A DNA stretch of 8,190 nucleotides from Leptolyngbya sp. SIO4C5 (lineage in GTDB: Bacteria > Cyanobacteriota > Cyanobacteriia > Phormidesmidales > Phormidesmidaceae). The notes under the pieces are model-generated. The model saw only the letters and a list, made by a program, of their open reading frames with translations. It did not search any database and was not told where the DNA came from. The stretch lies in NCBI GenBank assembly GCA_010671965.1, contig JAAHIC010000159.1, forward strand, positions 1 through 8,190. The letters run 5' to 3'. Each line of letters opens with the position of its first letter. Positions within the stretch are counted from its first letter, which is position 1. The translations under genes were made by a program, and so were the position numbers. Shown here one piece after another: positions 5,624-8,190 of the stretch.

Positions 5624-6834
5624 GCTACTGCATCAACCCTCAATGCTCTCAGCGTCATAATGCCGATCAGGCCAGTCACTGCCAGGCTTGTCAGACGCCG
5701 CTGCTGATTCAGGAGCGCTATCGTCTGCTGCAGCCACTACGAGAACTTGATAGCTGGAACCCGACTGAGGTTTTCATTGTTGACGATCGCGGCAGCCATA
5801 AAGTGCTGAAGCTGCTGAAAAATCCCCGCCTGCAGCCGCTGTTTCAACGAGAGTTTATGGCCTTACAGCAGCTCTCCCACAAGGGCATTCCTCAGGTTGA
5901 GCCAGATGGCTACTTCAGCCTGCCGCTGAAGCCCAATTTTGCCCTCTACGGTTTGGTCATGGAAAAGATCGAGGGCACAACGATAGAGCAGTGGGTCAAT
6001 CAAAATGGGCCGGTCAGCCAGGCACAGGTTCTGAACTGGCTACATCAGCTTTTGGACATTCTGGGGCTGCTGCATCAAAAGGGACTGTTTCACCGCGATC
6101 TCAAACCGACCAACGTCATGCGACGAGTCAACGGTCAGCTAGCGCTAATTGACTTTGGTACAATCCGCCAAATTACAAACACCTATCTAGCCAAGATAGG
6201 CGGACAGCGGGAAGTCACCAGCATTGTCTCTCCTGGCTATACGCCGCTGGAGCAAATCAACGGTAAGGCGGTACCCCAGTCAGATTTCTATGCTTTGGGG
6301 CGATCGCTGGTATTTTGTCTCACGGGTCAGTCGCCGCTGGCGTTCAAGGAAAGCAGCCTTAACGGCAAGCTGCTCTGGCAGCAGCAAGTCCAGATAGCGC
6401 CCTGGCTAGCTGAACTGATTGATCAGCTCATGGCCCCCTTTCCCGGCCAGCGCCCGCTCAATACCCAGGCCATTTTGCAGCGGCTCCAGTCGCCCCCCCC
6501 AGAATCAAAGCCGACTTTTCCGCTGCAGCAGGTTGGCCAAGCTTTAGCGATCGCCAATCTCAGCCTGCTGGTTGTGCAGCTTGCTGTCGGCTGGTATTGG
6601 TGGCGATCGCACCAAAGCCAGTCCTCTAGCCGCCGTTCTAGCTCAGCATTAGTCAGCAGATCCACTGCGGCTATCCCCACTGAAAATTGCCTGCGGCTCA
6701 GCCGCCGTTTAGAATCATCTCCGCCAGATTCAGCCCCGCCGTTTTGTGCAAACCCGCATTATTTTGCGGGCAGCCGTGCTGATGTAGGCAGCGGGGACAG
6801 CCAGACTGACAGCGGCAAGCCTGAGCCAGCCTAG
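5620..6834 (+). CDS. Membrane-anchored four-Cys Ser/Thr protein kinase
   Basis: A 404-residue eukaryotic-type protein kinase of the cyanobacterial four-Cys group. Residues 4-24 hold C4-x4-C9-x11-C21-x2-C24, a likely zinc ribbon. The kinase domain (about 34-290) shows a probable ATP lysine (Lys64 in VLKLL), Glu78 of helix C, catalytic HRDLKPTN (158-165) with Asp160 and Asn165, DFG (178-180), and an activation segment ending SPGYTPLEQ. The glycine-rich ATP loop is absent: RELDSWNPTEVFIV (41-54) has no glycine. The catalytic residues argue for activity all the same. One hydrophobic segment (about 308-328, ending GWYWW) should anchor it in the membrane with the kinase in the cytoplasm. The Ser/Arg-rich tail after residue 330 looks unordered, and its last 137 bp lie antisense to the helicase gene. 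A run of eight C (6493-6500) sits between kinase and membrane segment. It probably shares a transcript with the TPR-CHAT gene; substrates are unknown. Confidence 0.9.
   Translation: MSYCINPQCSQRHNADQASHCQACQTPLLIQERYRLLQPLRELDSWNPTEVFIVDDRGSHKVLKLLKNPRLQPLFQREFMALQQLSHKGIPQVEPDGYFSLPLKPNFALYGLVMEKIEGTTIEQWVNQNGPVSQAQVLNWLHQLLDILGLLHQKGLFHRDLKPTNVMRRVNGQLALIDFGTIRQITNTYLAKIGGQREVTSIVSPGYTPLEQINGKAVPQSDFYALGRSLVFCLTGQSPLAFKESSLNGKLLWQQQVQIAPWLAELIDQLMAPFPGQRPLNTQAILQRLQSPPPESKPTFPLQQVGQALAIANLSLLVVQLAVGWYWWRSHQSQSSSRRSSSALVSRSTAAIPTENCLRLSRRLESSPPDSAPPFCANPHYFAGSRADVGSGDSQTDSGKPEPA
6493..6500 (+). repeat. Homopolymer C8 tract inside the kinase gene
   Basis: Eight consecutive C encode the S-P-P-P linker (residues 291-294) between the kinase domain and the membrane segment. 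The frame is coherent on both sides, so the length shown is the in-frame one. Loss of one C would end the protein at TAG 6545-6547; gain of one would end it at TAG 6627-6629 in another frame. Both products would keep the kinase domain and lose the membrane anchor. Confidence 0.7.
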
Positions 6835-8190
6835 CAGCCCGTTCTGCAAAGTAAGGAAATTGCTCAAAAATGGCTTCTGCAGCGCCATTGCCACCCTCAG
6901 TCGTATCAAAAAAATAGCCTACCTGCCGTTTACCTTCGTGAGCCACCACCCAGTTGACATCCTGCTGAGAACTTAATACCACCAGCGGGATAGCAAAGAT
7001 AATTTGATGGCCTAAGCTGTGCAGGGCAATAAATTCCGGTACTCTTTCCCAAAGCGGATCGGTCAGTTCAGGGCCTGTCCCATCCGTTTCAGCCCTGATT
7101 TGAGCCTGAATAGTCCTGACCTGTTTAGTGAGAGCCTGGGCCAGCGGTGCGTTAATTTCAGCCCTGACGATGGGCGCCTGATACTGGGTTTGATAGGGCT
7201 GCTCGAAGGTAATCGTCTCTTTCGGCTGAGTCATTTCTCCCAGCCTCAGAGGACGATGGCAGCTAGGGCAAGTGCTGCCGGACAGGGACTGGCGGTAGCG
7301 GCGGCAGCGACTATTGAGGCAGAGCAGGCTTTGCTTGCGTTCAAACAGGGTATAGCCCGTCACCAACGAACTGATTTCTCCCCAAGCCAGCGTTAAGCGC
7401 AGCCGGGCCTCTGGTAGGGCCGTTTGAATCAGCTTCGGCGCGGCGATCGCCTCCAGCAGCTTCACGTTTAAGGCCGTATCTGAGCGGGTAAACTGCCCTG
7501 AATCAGCCGGTATAGGCTTAAGCTTGGCCTGCTTTGTTTCTAAATCAAGCGCCTGACAGAGAAAGGTCGCCAGTTCTCCCTCTTCAGTTTGTGCCATGTA
7601 GAGAGCGCCCGGATGCACTTCTCGGTAGGCCAGGTCACGATTGAGCCACTCAAACTCCTGCCCGGACGCCAGATTGACCAGAGCAATTTCATCCCCCAGC
7701 GTCCCCCGCAGACTGACGCTGCGGTGGGGATAGCCTAGCCCGCCCAGATAGCCTGAACTATAGGCTCGTAGCCGCTTTTGCTGCAGCAAACTCCCCGCTA
7801 GCACGCCGCCAACTGCACCAAAGCGATCTTCAATCTCAGCCGCCAGTAAGTTACTTTCCACGGCCCCGCAGCAGAGATGTTGGCTCAAAATAGTCGGATA
7901 GTTGGGGTTGAAAGCGGCACTTTCAACCTGCCCCTGCAGTAGCTCTGTAGTGTTCTCTCCGTAAAAGCTGTCCAGTACGTTCTGAGCCACCGGCAGAAAC
8001 ATAACTAACCCCGGTTGCTGACGGCCTACTCGGCCAATCCGCTGATAAAACGACATCAGACTGCCCGGATAGCCTCTAATCAGGCAGCAATCAAGCTCCG
8101 GTAGATCAATGCCTGCTTCTAGCGCCGAAGTCGTCAAAATCACCCGTACCGCACCGCTGCGCAACTGGGCAATAATTCGCTGTCGCTGAC
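6698..8190 (-). CDS. SF2 DNA helicase, DUF1998/MrfA-type, C-terminal part (5' end outside window)
   Basis: The frame enters from the right edge and ends at TGA (6698-6700 on this strand), giving 497 visible residues. A possible TTG start at 8162-8164 is rejected because the helicase fold continues upstream (RQRIIAQLRSGAVRV). Visible parts in order: motif V, TTSALEAGID (about 8134-8105); motif VI, QRIGRVGR (about 8044-8021); a middle insertion with a zinc-ribbon pattern C-x4-C...C-x2-C (about 7325-7250); and the C-terminal DUF1998-like region ending in C-x-C-x3-C-x2-C-x5-C (about 6820-6771), a conserved metal site of this family. The N-terminal RecA domain with Walker A and DEAD/DEAH lies outside. 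Relatives such as Bacillus MrfA (YprA) are 3'-5' DNA helicases acting in repair of mitomycin-type damage. It converges on the kinase gene and overlaps its 3' end by 137 bp. Only one HIP1 octamer (7443-7450) occurs in it. The family is clear; the cellular role is inferred. Confidence 0.88.
   Translation of the reverse strand, partial: QRQRIIAQLRSGAVRVILTTSALEAGIDLPELDCCLIRGYPGSLMSFYQRIGRVGRQQPGLVMFLPVAQNVLDSFYGENTTELLQGQVESAAFNPNYPTILSQHLCCGAVESNLLAAEIEDRFGAVGGVLAGSLLQQKRLRAYSSGYLGGLGYPHRSVSLRGTLGDEIALVNLASGQEFEWLNRDLAYREVHPGALYMAQTEEGELATFLCQALDLETKQAKLKPIPADSGQFTRSDTALNVKLLEAIAAPKLIQTALPEARLRLTLAWGEISSLVTGYTLFERKQSLLCLNSRCRRYRQSLSGSTCPSCHRPLRLGEMTQPKETITFEQPYQTQYQAPIVRAEINAPLAQALTKQVRTIQAQIRAETDGTGPELTDPLWERVPEFIALHSLGHQIIFAIPLVVLSSQQDVNWVVAHEGKRQVGYFFDTTEGGNGAAEAIFEQFPYFAERAARLAQACRCQSGCPRCLHQHGCPQNNAGLHKTAGLNLAEMILNGG

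Noticed and set aside
6753..6770. CCCGCA/TGCGGG hairpin as the terminator between the convergent genes
   Set aside because: It lies in conserved helicase codons, has only a 6-bp stem and is not followed by a T-run on either strand.
7019..7396. + strand open frame opposite the helicase
   Set aside because: Its translation looks like the shadow of a conserved helicase region, with no motif or ribosome site of its own.
8162..8164. TTG as the helicase start codon
   Set aside because: It falls between helicase motifs, and the frame continues to the window edge with family-like sequence, so the gene is truncated by the window.

Overview
The window reads as chromosomal DNA of a cyanobacterium. Two things point there. 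The palindrome GCGATCGC (HIP1), a hallmark of many cyanobacterial genomes, occurs about 26 times by eye. The gene content is also typical: a very long TPR-CHAT protein and a Ser/Thr kinase with an N-terminal four-cysteine zinc ribbon. I cannot fix the genus; a filamentous or Leptolyngbya/Nodosilinea-like lineage is only a guess. There are no tRNA or rRNA genes, insertion sequences or CRISPR arrays.

Layout. Bases 1-203 carry the 3' end of an unidentified gene, followed at once by a terminator-like hairpin. Bases 204-504 are non-coding and unusually rich in inverted repeats. They hold two copies of the dyad TATTGA-N9-TCAATA, 54 bp apart and placed almost symmetrically around a TATACT box. Two further long stems follow, then a possible 23-codon leader ORF whose stop overlaps the next start (ATGA). 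Next come three genes on the + strand: an alpha/beta-hydrolase-fold protein (505-1236) whose nucleophile serine position is glycine; a 1430-residue exported protein (1308-5600) with a signal peptide, about 20 TPRs and a C-terminal CHAT protease domain with His and Cys in place; and a membrane-anchored four-Cys Ser/Thr kinase (5620-6834). The gaps of 71 and 19 bp make one operon likely. From the right edge, on the - strand, runs the C-terminal half of an SF2 helicase of the DUF1998/MrfA type (6698-8190, cut by the window). Its zinc cluster is antisense to the tail of the kinase gene over 137 bp.

How the genes may work together (inference). The central trio looks like a signalling module: a TPR scaffold able to recruit partners, a caspase-like protease, a kinase anchored by one C-terminal membrane segment, and a degenerate hydrolase that may bind rather than hydrolyse a ligand. 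Expression may be controlled by the operator-like pair and leader, and for the protease by a 9-bp hairpin that covers part of its Shine-Dalgarno sequence. The convergent helicase is probably an unrelated DNA-repair neighbour.
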